NCBI GenBank assembly: GCA_963920575.1
Contig: OY986975.1
Location: 16,089,897-16,153,896 of the forward strand
Reading direction: 5' to 3'
Origin: Narthecium ossifragum
Taxonomy: Eukaryota > Streptophyta > Magnoliopsida > Dioscoreales > Nartheciaceae
Length of the DNA: 64,000 nt
Part shown: in pieces, positions 22,302-33,720 of the stretch
How the letters are laid out: each line of letters begins with the position of its first letter
Numbering within the stretch: the first letter of the stretch is position 1
Made by a program: the position numbers and the translations under genes
Notes under the pieces: model-generated
Database searches by the model: none
Told to the model about the DNA's origin: nothing
What the model saw: the letters and a program-made list of their open reading frames with translations, nothing else

Positions 22302-22397
22302 CTGAGATATGAAATTAAATGTTAGATATACCGTAACAAGCATCCCAATGGATAATATCAATAACTGAATTACTGACCTTAATAAAAATGATGAAAA

Positions 22398-22760
22398 TGT
22401 TATAAATGTATCAAGGAAATAGGTAATTCCCTTACTTGCTTATTACTAACTTGTTGATTCATATTAGTTGCAAGTGGATGAAAAGAGAAAATAAGAAGAA
22501 GAGGGGATATGAAAAGAGGGACTCTAACACTTACTAGTTACAAGAAGATAAAAAGGAGAGGAAGCAACATGAGAACATAAGAGCTCAATCTCACTACTCA
22601 CCTTCATTCGTTCACCCCATGCCTATTTATAGGCAAATGGGATGATATGAAGACAAAGCGTCATTGAATGCTTTTGTCTCAATCCAATTTCTATCAACTA
22701 GACTAGTCATTCATCAATAGTGGGCATGTGATCTCATTCACATGCACACAGTTTACAACA
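22398..22760 (-). repeat. 3' LTR of the intronic Copia element
   Basis: 363 bp, a partner of 32345-32707. On the minus strand it begins TGTTGTAAACTG. Preceded (+ strand) by TSD gaaaa. Confidence 0.93.
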
Positions 22761-23011
22761 CTCCCCCTTGAATGACTAAAATATGTCTCGTTAAAAACCT
22801 TTGCTAAGAACAATCCGGTGGGATAAAAACTTAGCGAAAGAAAGGAGTACACTATTCTTACTTAGAAAGGTATTCGGCTATCGAGACTGCCTCGTTAAAA
22901 CCTTGTCAAGGAAAACCCAGTGGAAAAAACCTTAGCGAAGGAAAAAGAGTACAATACATGAATACCTTCTAAGATTATGACTCCCCTCATGGAAATATGA
23001 ATTTCTGGTGC

Positions 23012-23391
23012 TTAGCAAAATAGATCTTTGAGGTGGCGCATTCCGATGCCATGCACTAGCTTCCTGAATATTGTCGTCGGTAATGCCTTGGTAAACAGAT
23101 CGGCCAAATTATCGCTGGAGCGTATCTGCCGAATATCAATATCGCCGTTCTTCTGGAGCTCATGCGTGTAGAAGAACTTTGGTGATATATGCTTGGTTTT
23201 GTCGCCTTTGATATAACCGCCTCTAATTTGAGTGATGCATGCAACATTATCTTCATATAATATTGTTGGAGTGTTTTTGATTGAAGATAATCCACAACTG
23301 TCAAGAATATTTAGTATCATGCTTCAAAACCAGATACATTCTCTACTTGCTTCATGAATGGCAAGTATCTCAGCATGATTGAAAGAGGTGG
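23012..23391 (-). pseudogene. Copia RNase H C-terminal part
   Basis: The frame contains YEDNVACITQ, KHISPKFFYTHELQ and DLFTKALP, the usual end of the Copia RNase H domain. It continues the protein of 25821-26248. The join is interrupted by the solo LTR at 23397-25815. Stops are present upstream. Confidence 0.85.
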
Positions 23392-23396
23392 CAGTT

Positions 23397-25815
23397 TGTG
23401 AGGACCTGTCCCTCTACCCCTGTGGCTCGTTGTAGACCGCAAGGGCAATTTGATAAATTACGCATTGTTGGTTTGTTTCACACCCGCGTGTGCACACACT
23501 GGCCTTGTTTGTGTTAGTGCTTGATTAGAATGGTTAAGTGGACCCGGGATCGGAAGATCCCAGCTCGGGCGCGCGAAAGCTTGCTTTTGGACAGCTGACG
23601 GCCCGTGAGCGATCGATCGCTCCTGCTCGTGAGCGAGTTGGTGGGTTCTTGACCCGTTTGGATCGATCCGACTTGGTGTTGGATCGATCCGGCCTGGCTC
23701 GGATTGATCCGACTTTGTGTTGGATCGATCCGGACTGGCTTCACCTTCGCGAGCGATAGATCGCGCCTTGGAGCGATCGATCGGACTCGACGTCGGTGGC
23801 TTTTCTGCTTCGAGAGGACGGCCGCCGTTGGCCGTCGCTCTCTCTTGTCAGAAGGGAAGGACTTTCCCTCCCCTCCTTCACCTTTCTCCCCTCTAATCTG
23901 GCTGTCCCCTCCCCCTTTCCTCCTTTTCTCCTTCCCCTCCTTCCTTCTTCTTCTTCTTCTTTCTCCTCTCCCAAAAGCTCTGTTTCTTCTCTTCCTTTCT
24001 TCCTCCTCCGGCCATCATTTTGGGTGTTCTAAGGCTCGTTGGATCCGTGGCAATGAGAGGAAGGCTCCTAGTTTGGTTTGGAGTCTTGTTGGAGTCTGGT
24101 TTGCGGGGATCAACCGGGTTTAGCGTTCTTCGGTAGGTGTTCTACCTACTGATGTTCTTTAGTGGGTTTCTCGTGATCTAGCCGTTGGATCTTGTTGATC
24201 TTGGTGTTGTTAGTTTCCTCATGCTTAGTAGATTTTCTGGTATAAATTTTATAAGCTTTGGTTGAGATCTTAGTAGGATTTATACATGGTTAAGTTCGGA
24301 TTTTCCGGTTTCTGCTGTTCTTGAAGAACAGCCGGCTTGCGGCGAGTTTTCCGGCAGGTACGTGCCTTATCTTGGGTTATGATGAACATAAGAGTTGTAG
24401 ATCTTTGAATCTACTCTCAAACCCAACTAATTTCATAATTGTCCGATTTTCCTACGAATTGTTATGATTTTCGCACGGAGGGGCTGCGTTGCAGCAAGAG
24501 ATGGTAAGTTAGTTTTGATTAGCGGTTGTGATTAGTGTTTTCCCGTTAATCCAACCGTTGGATGTTTATGGATTTTGGATATGTTGATCCATGCATGTAG
24601 ATCTACTGGTGGCTAAGTTGGATCTCAAATCCGACGTTGTTTAGACGTCGGATCGACGGGGTCAAATAGCCTCTAATAGAGAACTTTTGGTGTTTTAAAT
24701 ATAATATTATATGTCAAATTATAATATTATATTTCTACTGTTCATCAGCGGTTTTTGGGGTTGCTTCCCGTTGCAAGAGTCCGCGGTTGACGGTCGCGGT
24801 ACCGTCGTAATGTCGGGACCCGCTGCGGATCGGCTGGCAGCGGTTGGTAGTACCGTTGCAGCGATCCGGTTGACTTGTATGCTATCCTTAACATACTGTT
24901 GCATGCCTATCCCTTGTATGTGTATATTCATAGCATGCATTTCTCTGTTGTGCATTAGTTGCATGGTTAGGGCGTGGGTGATCTGTGGGTCGCCGTCCCG
25001 AGGCTGGAAGCTCGGACTTAGCCCTAGGACCGGGTTTGGGTAGTTTGGACCCGGTTCGAATGGTGATGTCCAATCGATTCGATGATAGGTCTAGAGGACT
25101 GGTACACTTGTTGCTTGATGATTGTAGAGGTCGTCTCGGCCTTGAGTCGGATGCTGAGGTGTAGCCGGTGTCCCACTGTGCGGACCCTGGAGTAGAGGAG
25201 TTGTCTACTCAGCGGTGCCTTTTTCTCGCCTGCAGTGCCGTTCCCTGCAGTTGTGTGTCGTCAGTGTTGTTCCTGTTACTGATGGCTGCTCCTGGGCCTC
25301 AGGGAAACACTGTGGGGTTATGGGACCCCTGTATACACCCAGATCCTACTTGAGGGCGACACTATTGCGTTTCCCTCTTCCTTCTGTGTGTCGTAGTGTA
25401 GAACCCTACTGAGCTTAGTGCTCACACCTACCCGGGCTGCGTTTTGCAGGTGCAGGCGTCAGTTCTTCTTCTGTGGCCCCTACCGGGCAGTTGGTCGGCG
25501 GTGCGGCGGCGCCTGGTGGACTTTGAGAGATAGCGATCTTTACTGCTTTACCTTTGGTTAGTTAATCTCCTACGGGAGTAATGTTGTATTTGAATCTTCC
25601 CCTCTCCGAGGATATGTATATTAAACACTTTGGGTTTTGAAATCTGAGGTTCGAGGTTTCATTAAATTAATTGTTGTTTTAATTGAGGGTGCTTTTGGTG
25701 AACTATTAGGAAGACCAATAGGTTAGAGGGAACCCTCTCCGTCTTGTTCCGCGTTTTGTAGGTTCCAGTTCGCATCGCCCGGCCCGGTTGGGCTTTCGCG
25801 AGTCGGGGCGCGACA
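23397..25815 (+). mobile_element. Solo LTR of a chromovirus-like Gypsy element, inserted in the Copia RNase H region
   Basis: 2419 bp running TGTGAGGACC...GGCGCGACA, flanked by cagtt (23392-23396) and cggtt (25816-25820), a 5-bp TSD with one mismatch. Removing it restores the Copia reading QTLT followed by ATSFNHAEIL. It shares blocks with the LTR at 41914-44201: the start, the aagggcaatttg region, gagagttgtagat, and acccgggctgc with gcaggtgcaggcg. No internal coding sequence or second LTR is seen. Confidence 0.8.
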
Positions 25816-25820
25816 CGGTT

Positions 25821-27142
25821 AGTGTCTGCTTCATAAATCTCCGAGATATAGCATTGTTTCCATAAAGGAAGATATAGCCGGTTTGTGATTTGGCCTTATG
25901 TGGATCAGAAAGGTAACCAACATCTGCATAGCCAACCAACTGTGGTCTTGAACTATTTGAGAAAAATAATCCAAGATCTGTAGTTCCACGGAGATAGTGC
26001 AATATGTGCTTGATTCCATTCCAATGTCTTCGAGTTGGTGCAGAACTGTATCTTGCCAGTAAATTAACTGCAAAAGCTATATCGGGCCTTGTGCAATTTG
26101 CAAGATACATGAGAGCCTCTATTGCACTCATATATGGTACTTCAGGACCAAGGAGTTCTTCACCATCCTCATGAGGGCGGAAAGGGTCTTTCTTCACGTC
26201 AAGAGATCGGACAACCATTGGGGAACTCAATGGATGAATTTTGTCCATATAAAATTATCTCAGAACCTTTTCCGTATAATTTGATTGGTGGACCAATATT
26301 CCACTTGGAAAGTGCTCGATCTGTAGGCCGAGACAAAATTTTGTCATTCCAAGATCTTTCATTTCAAATTCCTTCTTTAAATAGTCAGATGCCTTTGTCA
26401 GTTCTTCAGGAGTCCCAATTAAGTTTAGGTCATCGACATATACTGCAATAATGACAAATCCAAAAATTTGATTTTTTGGTGAAGACACATGGGCAAACTG
26501 GGTTGTTTATGTATCCCTCTTTCAGGAGGTATTCACTGAGCCAATTATACCACATTCGCCCATATTGTTTTAACCCATATAGAGATCTCTGAAGCTTGAT
26601 AGAATATAGATCACGGGGTTTATTTACTTCAGGTAATTTACGTCCTTCAGGGACTTTCATATAAATGTCACTATCTAGTGACCCATACAAGTATGCCGTG
26701 ACTACGTCCATTAGATGCATATCTAGTTTCTCTGAAACTGCTAAATCAATCAAGAATCGAAAGGTTATTGCATCCATTACATGAGAGTACGTCTCCTCGT
26801 AGTCTATACCAGGTTTATGTGAGAAACCTTGTGCCACAAGCCGCGCTTTGTATCGTACTATTTCACCTTTCTCATTTCGCTTGCGCACAAATACCCATTT
26901 GTATCCCACTGGTTTGACATCTTCTGGTGTCTGGACCACAGGTCCAAAAACATTTCATTTTGCCAGTGAGTTTAATTCAGTTTGAATGGCTTCTTTCCAG
27001 TTTGGCCAGTCGACTCTATGCCGACATTCTTCGACAGATTTTGGTTCATGCTCTTCATTACTTCTAGTAATGTCAAGAGCAACTGCATATGCAAAGGATT
27101 TGTTGACAACAATTTCATTTCTGTTCCACCTTTTCTCAGTGT
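25821..27142 (-). pseudogene. Copia reverse transcriptase and RNase H N-terminal part, frameshifted
   Basis: The frame from 26939 gives VGYKWVFVRKRNEKGE, KARLVAQGFSHKPGIDY, SLYGLKQ. After a frameshift near 26480 the frame from 26488 gives AVYVDDLNLIGT with the YVDD polymerase motif. A further shift leads to the frame from 26248 with TRPDIAFAVN, YADVGYLSDP (expected YADAGYLSDP) and KSQTGYIF. The order and motifs are clear Copia RT/RNase H. The frameshifts rule out function. Confidence 0.9.
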
Positions 27143-27147
27143 GCACA

Positions 27148-28759
27148 TGATAAGACATGAAAAGTACACAAATCACCCTTTTAACGAGGTCTTGTTAGTC
27201 TCCAAGCAATGCTATTTTGATTGTATTTTCCCCATTTCAGGTTTAAGGACCCTCAACGAAGATTAGATCAAGTTTGGTGTTAAAATGAACACATAAAGAA
27301 CTCGCTAGGAGCAAATGAGCAAAGGAGCAAAGATGGGTCATCTTTAACACCAAAACTGTACCTTCTCAAAATGAACAAGATGATATGCTATACATGGTTG
27401 GAAAGCTCTTGAAGCCTAGATTCCAGAACTTTTTACGGTTCGTGATTTGAAGTTTACTAGAGGAAGATATGATATTTTTAGTACAGAGGTGTAGAAGAAG
27501 CAGTTATGAAAAACCAGATCAATCCGAGCTAAACCAGATCGATCTGGGTCGGGAAAAATCCAGTTTTTGAAGTTCACGGAGAGAAGAAGATCGATCCGAT
27601 CCAAAAGAAGATCGATCTCTTTTGGCGCTGCGGGAAAAATAAAAGGAAACTAACTAATCCGAGTTAGGGTTTGTCTTAGGCTATAAATAGCCTTCTTTGG
27701 GGGCGTTTTGGCAGCCTTCCATTGACGAATTTTCTTCATCTCTGAGGGTTTCTCTTAGTTTCTTTTCCACAAATTAGGTTAGATCTTTGGTGGAAGATCC
27801 ATGGGTGGAGTGTGGCGACAACCTTCATCGACGGATCTCCTTCCTAAGATGAGTAACTAAACCCTAACCTAGAGATTTCTATGATGTAATAAGGAATATT
27901 TCTAGGGTTCCCTATGGATTTGAGCATGTAAACAGATTTTAATAGTTTGATTGGATTATTCTTATTCTCTTTATATCTATTGGTGTGATTTTAATAGTGT
28001 GGATGAATGATTTGTTCTTATATGCCCTAGATCTAGGTCTTGAGCATGTTAGGGCTTGAAATTAGAGATTCTCATCAAAACATCCATGCTAGAACCATGG
28101 ATGTGAGGATTTCCTTCTCGAGATTGAGGGTTTTGTAATGCTAGAACCATTGCACATAATGCCATAACCATTATGACTGCCTCTTAATCCGTTATTCATC
28201 TTAATTCAAGATTAGGGATTTCGTACGTGCCAGAACCACTACGCTAGTGCCAGAACCACTATGGTAACTTCTAATCCTTGATACATTCTATTTGGCGATC
28301 TCAAGGTGATAGAACCATCTTGATTATATACTAATATCCATTCTTTGATATCGTCTTGCCGACGAGGGATCCCAACCGAGCCTTGTTGAGTGATAGGGAG
28401 TATTAGCCATTCTCCTATCAATCTTTGGAAAACCATTTACGATTTATGGATTTGCTCTTATTCTAGGAAGATCGAGATAGTTCTTTATTATGGATTAGAA
28501 ATCTCTTGGCCATGTATCTTATTATTATTTCGAATTAGTTTAATCTTAGTTAAGAATAATTTAAACCCAAAAATCATTTCCTTTATCAATCTTTTGATTT
28601 AAAACTATACAAGGTAATTAGACTTAACACTTCTTTCCCCAGTGGATTCGACTCGGACTCATTGCTATTTGCCCATAAAGTAGTTAGTTAGTGATTCGGA
28701 TTACAAATTTCTAATTTTGGCGTTCTTGTTAAGACCACGACACTTTTCAAGGCGTGTCA
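27148..28759 (+). mobile_element. Solo LTR (1612 bp) inserted between Copia integrase and RT
   Basis: It runs TGATAAGACATG...AAGGCGTGTCA with an exact 5-bp TSD gcaca at 27143-27147 and 28760-28764. A TATA box (ctataaatag, about 27681) and an LTR-like end with gtggattcgactcgg (about 28643) suggest a Gypsy LTR in + orientation. No internal region is present, as expected after LTR-LTR recombination. The orf-like pieces are noise. Confidence 0.82.
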
Positions 28760-28789
28760 GCACACAATTTATCGAGATCTCATGATTTT

Positions 28790-30560
28790 GAGATATTTGT
28801 ACCTCTTTCTGGAGGTGCCTGAACCTCTTCGGGAGGTGCTTGAACCTCTTCGGGGGATGTCTCTTCAGGGGTATCAGTCTTCTGGCCAGTTTGTCCTTGT
28901 ACCCTTCTTTTCCTTGGGACCTTATCCTTGGCTCCAATAGCTCTCCCACGTTTCTGGCGTGCTTTAGATTCACATGCTTTATGATGGTCGGATTGTTCTT
29001 CAGGAACATCAATCCGGGCTGGAGCATTTGCAGCTGGAATATGTGACTTTATTACTCGCTGTGAATCAGTAAATGCATCAGGCATCTGATTCGCAATTTT
29101 CTGCAAATGTATAATCTTTTGAACTTTGAGTTCAGTTTGACTTGTTCTAGGATTAAGATGAGACAACGTCAAAATATTCCATACAAATTCATTTTGAGTT
29201 TCTGGCTTCTTCTTGTCTCCCCCTAATGGTGGGAAAACTGACTCATCAATGTGACAGTCAGCAAAACGTGCTCTAAACAAATCCCATTTTAAAGGCTCTA
29301 GGTACCTAATGATAGAAGGGGAGTCAAAACCAACATAAATACCAAGCCAGCGCTGAGGACCCATCTTGGTTCTCTGAGGTGGAGGAATTGGAACATAAAC
29401 ATCACATCCAAAAGTCCTTAAGTGAGAAATATTTGGTTGCTGGCCAAAGACAAGTTGTTCTGATGAAAATTTATGATATGCAGATGGTCTGACTCTAATC
29501 AAAGATGTTGCATGCAATACAACATGTCCCCAAGCTTAGACAGGTAACTTGGATTTCATAAGCAATGGTCTAGCTATCAGTTGGATGTGTTTGATAAGTG
29601 ATTCTGCTAGGCCATTCTGAGTATGTGTATGCGCAACAGGGTGTTCTACATTTATCCCTATTGATACACAATAATCAAAAAATGCTTGAGATGTAAACTC
29701 ACCAACATTGTCAAGACGAATTATCTTGATGGGATAGTCTGGAAACTGGGCTCGTAACCGAATGATCTGAGCTAAAAGTTTAGCCAAAGCAATGTTACGA
29801 GTGGATAGAAGACATACATGTGACTATCTTGTAGATGCATCTATTATGACCATGAAATATCAAAATGGTCCACTTGAAGGATGAATGGGCCCACATATAT
29901 CACCTTGAATTTGCTCCAAGAAATTTGGAGATTCAGAGGTGACCTTAGAAGGGGATGGTCTCACTATTAGCTTTCCTTGAGAGCAAGAAGTACATGAATA
30001 TTCACTGGCTAAAAGAATCTTCTGGTTCTTAAGATTGTGCCCATGTGAATTCTCAATGATTCGAGGCATCATCACCGATCCAGGGTGACCAAGTCGATCA
30101 TGCCAAAGTATAAAATCACTTGGATTAGTGCAAATCTGGTGCATCATAACATGTGATTCTATTGGTCTTATTTTCGTATGGTATAGACCAGAAGAAAGGG
30201 CAGGAAGCATCTCAAGTACATGCTTCTGGCATGAAACTGTAAGTGTGATGCATAAATACTCTATACCAGTTTTATTCGTCATTTCCATATATGATATCCA
30301 TTACGACGTAAATCCTTGAAACTGAGTAAATTTCTTCTGGATTTAGTAGAGTATTGTGCATCATCAATAAATAGTTTTGTTCATCTGGGCAAAACTATGG
30401 TTGCTCTCCCGGAGCCTTCTATCAGGTCTGTAGGACCCGATATTGTATTAACATTCGACTCCTTCAATGTTAATTATGAGAAGTACTTACGATCTTGGAG
30501 GATCGTGTTTGTGGTTGCACTGTCTGCAAGACATGCGTCGCCATCCATCTGGTAAACAAT
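28790..30560 (-). pseudogene. Copia protease remnant, GAG-pre-integrase and integrase
   Basis: On the minus strand about 30555-30316 reads as a diverged protease region with a DSATT-type motif. The frame from 30288 contains LWHDRLGHPG, the zinc-binding H/C motif with CTSCSQGK, and QGDICGPIHP around the first catalytic Asp. The frame from 29787 has RLDNVGEFTSQ and HTQNGLAESL with the second Asp and the Glu. The frame from 29517 ends the integrase with QPNISHLRTFGCDVY. Stops and shifts separate the pieces. Confidence 0.88.
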
Positions 30561-30669
30561 TAGAGCAATATATGCATTCATAGAAATATGCATAAACTAC
30601 AAAGCGTTCAAAGATACATAGAGAAAACAAGCCAAGTACATATTAGTAGATATAAGCACACTATAATAC

Positions 30670-31735
30670 ATGATTTTAGAAGGTGTCCATCCATTCCTCA
30701 GATCCTACGAGGAAGTCCGATACATCTAGAGATGTACCAACCATGGGGTTACCAGGAAGGGGAATATCAGCCATGCCATCAAAATCTATGAAGTTCATTT
30801 CAGCACATTTCTTCTTTCCCTTGGTTGTGTGCTGCTCCACAACATGCTTGGGCGCACGACAGTTGCGAGACCAGTGCCCTTTTCCCCCACATCGATAGCA
30901 TTCATCATCATTCTTCTTGGAGGTTCCGTCTTCATGCTCCTTTCTCTTTCTATTTTCTACTTGATCATTCTTAGGGTAGGGAGTAGGATCACTATTTCCT
31001 TCGCGGTAGTAATGGAACCTATCATTATATCGCCCATGACCACGGCCTCGTCCACGCCCGCGTCCATGGCCACGGCCACGGCCACGCCCTCGTCCGTGGC
31101 CATGTCCACGATGGACATTAGCATTTGCTTCAGGAAATGGGGCAGAACCAGATGGACGAGACTCATTATTTTTCAGCAGGATCTGGTTTTATTTCTCGGC
31201 TTTCAGTAGGGCATCAATGAGTTCAGAGTATTTTTTTTAAATCACGTTGTCGGTACTGCTGCTGTAAAATCATATTGGAGGCATGGAATGTGGAGAAAGT
31301 TTTCTCAAGTTTATCATGGTCAGATATGGTCTGGCCGCATAACTCTAGTTGGGAGGTGATCTTATGGAGTGCAGAATTATACTCACTAATGGTTTTGAAA
31401 TCATGGAGGCGAATGTGTAATCACTCGTACTGGGCAATGGGAAGAACGATGGTTTTCAAGTGTTAGAACCTATCATTTAAGTTTCTCCATAAGACTAGTG
31501 GGTCCCGCACAGTGAGGTATTCATTTTTTAGATCATCATGAAGGTGACGGCGGAGAAAGATCAGGGCACTGTCCCTTTCAATATGCGTGGCTGTATTCCC
31601 TTCCTTAATTGCATTCCTCATATTTGTGGCATTCAAATGGAGCTCAGCATCTAGTGTCCCGGACAGGAAGTTACTTCCGGTAACTTTCAGGGGAAGAAAC
31701 TCCAGCTTCATGCTAGACATAGTTAGGCTGTACAA
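30670..31735 (-). pseudogene. Copia gag, frameshifted
   Basis: The start at 31735 gives MSSMKLEFLPLKVTGSNF and HLHDDLKNEYLTVRDP, a typical plant Copia gag N-terminus. Downstream, other frames carry a Gly/His-rich tract and, near 30840-30905, a CCHC knuckle of the C..C.GKGHWSRNC type, followed by DIPLPGNP. Several frame changes are needed, so it is non-functional. Confidence 0.85.
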
Positions 31736-31780
31736 GAGAGATGCTAGAAATTAATTTAAAGAAAAAGAAATAGCAATAAT

Positions 31781-31892
31781 TTTTTTTTTTTGGCCCCGAT
31801 TTTTATTCGCAGATCGGTAACGATCCGGATTCGAACCGTGGGCGCTTCATTCCATAAGTCCGAGCGGTCGCGCTGATCACTCGGGCGGCCCC
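31781..31892 (-). mobile_element. tRNA-derived SINE, about 100 bp plus A tail
   Basis: On the minus strand it begins GGGGCCGCCCGAGTGATCAG and contains a perfect pol III B box (GGTTCGAATCC, 31827-31837 complement) about 40 bases after an A-box-like GTGATCAGCGC. It ends AATCGGGGCC followed by A11. A clear TSD was not found. It is not a functional tRNA because no cloverleaf closes. It sits in the leader of the Copia element. Confidence 0.7.
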
Positions 31893-32029
31893 GAAGGGTT
31901 GATAATAACCCATTCTGAAAAGTTTATATAGTGAATGACTGGCATTTTCAAAGCATTAAACAAATATAAACTCATGTATTATATTAACAATAGAAATTAA
32001 TATGTGTACTTATGGTACTGAATTAATTT

Positions 32030-32211
32030 GCACTTCAGGTGCGAGATAATGTGCTTCAGGCACAATACTTCATGTGCAAATTAATTTTGAAAAGTGCTTT
32101 AGGCACCTTTTTTTTTAATTTTGTTATTCGGGTACAATCATTTTACCATGTGTGCTTCAGGCATCACAGTGGTCTGTTCTTCATATATATAGCTTGTACT
32201 TCAGGTACAAG
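32030..32211 (-). other. Cluster of hairpins with a shared CTGAA loop in the Copia leader
   Basis: On the minus strand five stem-loops share the loop CTGAA (CTAAA in one). They lie at 32193-32211 (stem CTTGTAC/GTACAAG), 32152-32164 (weak stem), 32094-32106 (GTGC/GCAC), 32050-32064 (TGTGC/GCACA) and 32030-32042 (GCAC/GTGC). Stem sequences differ but remain paired. They lie between the primer site and gag. Confidence 0.7.
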
Positions 32212-32311
32212 TAGATGCTTCAAAACACTGTATAACTTAGGTTAGGATGAAAATGACTAGAATAATTACAAGGCAATAGTCAATAAAATATACCTGACTG
32301 GTTCTCTCCTT

Positions 32312-32344
32312 TCCTCTATGCTGTAGAGACTCATGCTAATAACG
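32312..32344 (-). other. Putative primer binding region of the intronic Copia element
   Basis: On the minus strand CGTTATTAGCATGAGTCTC directly follows the 5' LTR. A TTATCAGCACGAG-like block here is common in plant Copia elements. It is not the usual initiator-Met complement. Confidence 0.45.
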
Positions 32345-32707
32345 TGTTATAAATGTATCAAGAAAATAGGTAATCCCCTTACTTGCTTACTACTAACTTG
32401 TTGATTCATACTAGTTCCAAGTGGATGAAAAGAGAAAATAAGAAGAAGAGGGGATATGAGAAGAGGGACTCTAACACTTACTAGTTACAAGAAGATAGAA
32501 AGGAGAGGAAGCAACATGAGAACATAAGAGCTCAATCTCACTACTCACCTTCATTCGTTCACCCCATGCCTATTTATAGGCAAATGGGATGATATGAAGA
32601 CAAAGCATCATTGAATGCTTTTGTCTCGATCCAATTTCTATCAACTAGACTAGTCATTCATCAATAGTGGGCATATGATCTCATTCACATGCACACAGTT
32701 TACAACA
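32345..32707 (-). repeat. 5' LTR of the intronic Copia element
   Basis: 363 bp, a partner of 22398-22760 and followed by TSD gaaaa at 32708-32712. Confidence 0.93.
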
Positions 32708-32734
32708 GAAAATAATATATAATCATTATTAGTG

Positions 32735-32998
32735 GAAGAAAGATTTGTATACATGATCACGTGGCATGTTCATTGCCACCAATCGGTTGTGAGATACTGA
32801 TTGTTTGTTCTATTCCATTGGTAGACTGGTAGACCACTACCGATGGACTAGATCAATTGATTGGTATCTCAATATCTACCGATTCGATCATTGATATATT
32901 TCATTGGTAGTGAGATACCGATCAAATAGATCAAACAATTGGTATCTCAATACCGATTGGTGGGATATGCACAGAGTCATGTACACAAATCAACACTC
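32735..32998. mobile_element. Mutator-type MITE, copy 1 (264 bp)
   Basis: TSD ttattagtg is exact at 32726-32734 and 32999-33007. The ends carry GATTTGTATACATGA and its near-complement about 8 bases inside each terminus. The interior is rich in accgat/atcggt. The same family is at 34115-34409 and 36620-36875. Confidence 0.8.
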
Positions 32999-33189
32999 TT
33001 ATTAGTGATACAATGACAAATTATAATATGAGAAAAATGACTGAAATGTGGGTGTGCATTATGCATACTTGACATGGCACCTACGTGGCACCGAGGTGGG
33101 TCAAGCCGACGCAGCGGATAGTTAGAGAAAGATGGAGAAGAAGAAAACCCTGAATCTAATTCACAGCCAGGGCCTTAGGCATATCTAAC

Positions 33190-33415
33190 TCTATATAAGA
33201 CAAGGTTTTTTTTATATCAGATGGTCTATATTGGCTCTCTGGATTTTTATCTAACGGTCCACAAAAGCTAGGCTTTAATCTTACGTGGAGAGGTTGTTAC
33301 ATAGGAGATCGTGATTGATGATAACGTACGGGTGCATCAGACAGTGGCTATGAAAAGATATAAATTGACTACAGCCGTGGGATTAAACTGTGCCAGGGGC
33401 ACGGGAATTGGCTAG
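33190..33415 (+). mobile_element. Possible Helitron-like insert
   Basis: It ends GTGCC-AGG-GGCAC, a short spacer and CTAG (33412-33415) immediately before a TA array. The 5' candidate tctatataag at about 33190 is not preceded by A, so the start is uncertain. Confidence 0.35.
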
Positions 33416-33435
33416 TATATATATATATATATATA
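33416..33435. repeat. (TA)n microsatellite, left part
   Basis: Pure TA repeat between two Helitron-like ends. Confidence 0.95.
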
Positions 33436-33650
33436 TCATCCTTATATAGAGAGATGGTTATAAGTTAACATTTGGTTGTCCTAGCTGGCGTCCTACGTGG
33501 CAGGGATTATCCTAGGTAGAGCCTACGTGGAGGGGGAGTTAGTGGAAGAGGTGGGAAGTTAGTGGAGGAAGAAAGGGGGTTAGTTATGAGTTAATAGAGG
33601 AGGTGGGGGGGAGTGAATGGTTACCCTACCATGTGGTAGGGGACTTACTA

Positions 33651-33651
<1 letters not shown>
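33436..33651 (+). mobile_element. Helitron-like insert (216 bp) within a TA array
   Basis: It starts TCATCCTTATATAGAG after A and ends with the hairpin CCCTACC-ATGT-GGTAGGG, a 6-base spacer and CTAG before T. The 5' 12 bases and the GGTTACCC before the hairpin match the inserts at 13666-13737 and 63712 onward. No target duplication is seen, as expected for insertion between A and T. Confidence 0.7.

Positions 33652-33717
<66 letters not shown>
33652..33717. repeat. (TA)n microsatellite, right part
   Basis: Pure TA repeat, about 33 units. Confidence 0.95.

Positions 33718-33720
<3 letters not shown>

Larger units (their letters stand above)
22398..32707 (-). mobile_element. Decayed Ty1/Copia element in the BAHD intron, with nested insertions
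   Basis: Two 363-bp LTRs (22398-22760 and 32345-32707) differ at about ten positions by eye. Both begin TGTTATAAATG and end TTTACAACA on the + strand. The TSD gaaaa is exact at 22393-22397 and 32708-32712. The polyprotein is on the minus strand in the Copia order gag, protease, integrase, RT, RNase H, with frameshifts and stops. Two solo LTRs (27148-28759, 23397-25815) interrupt it. A polypurine stretch (CAAGGGGGAG, minus) abuts the 3' LTR at 22761. Confidence 0.95.

Noticed and set aside
31801..31892. Possible tRNA gene (B box present)
   Set aside because: No acceptor stem or anticodon arm closes, and a poly(A) tail follows. A tRNA-derived SINE fits better.
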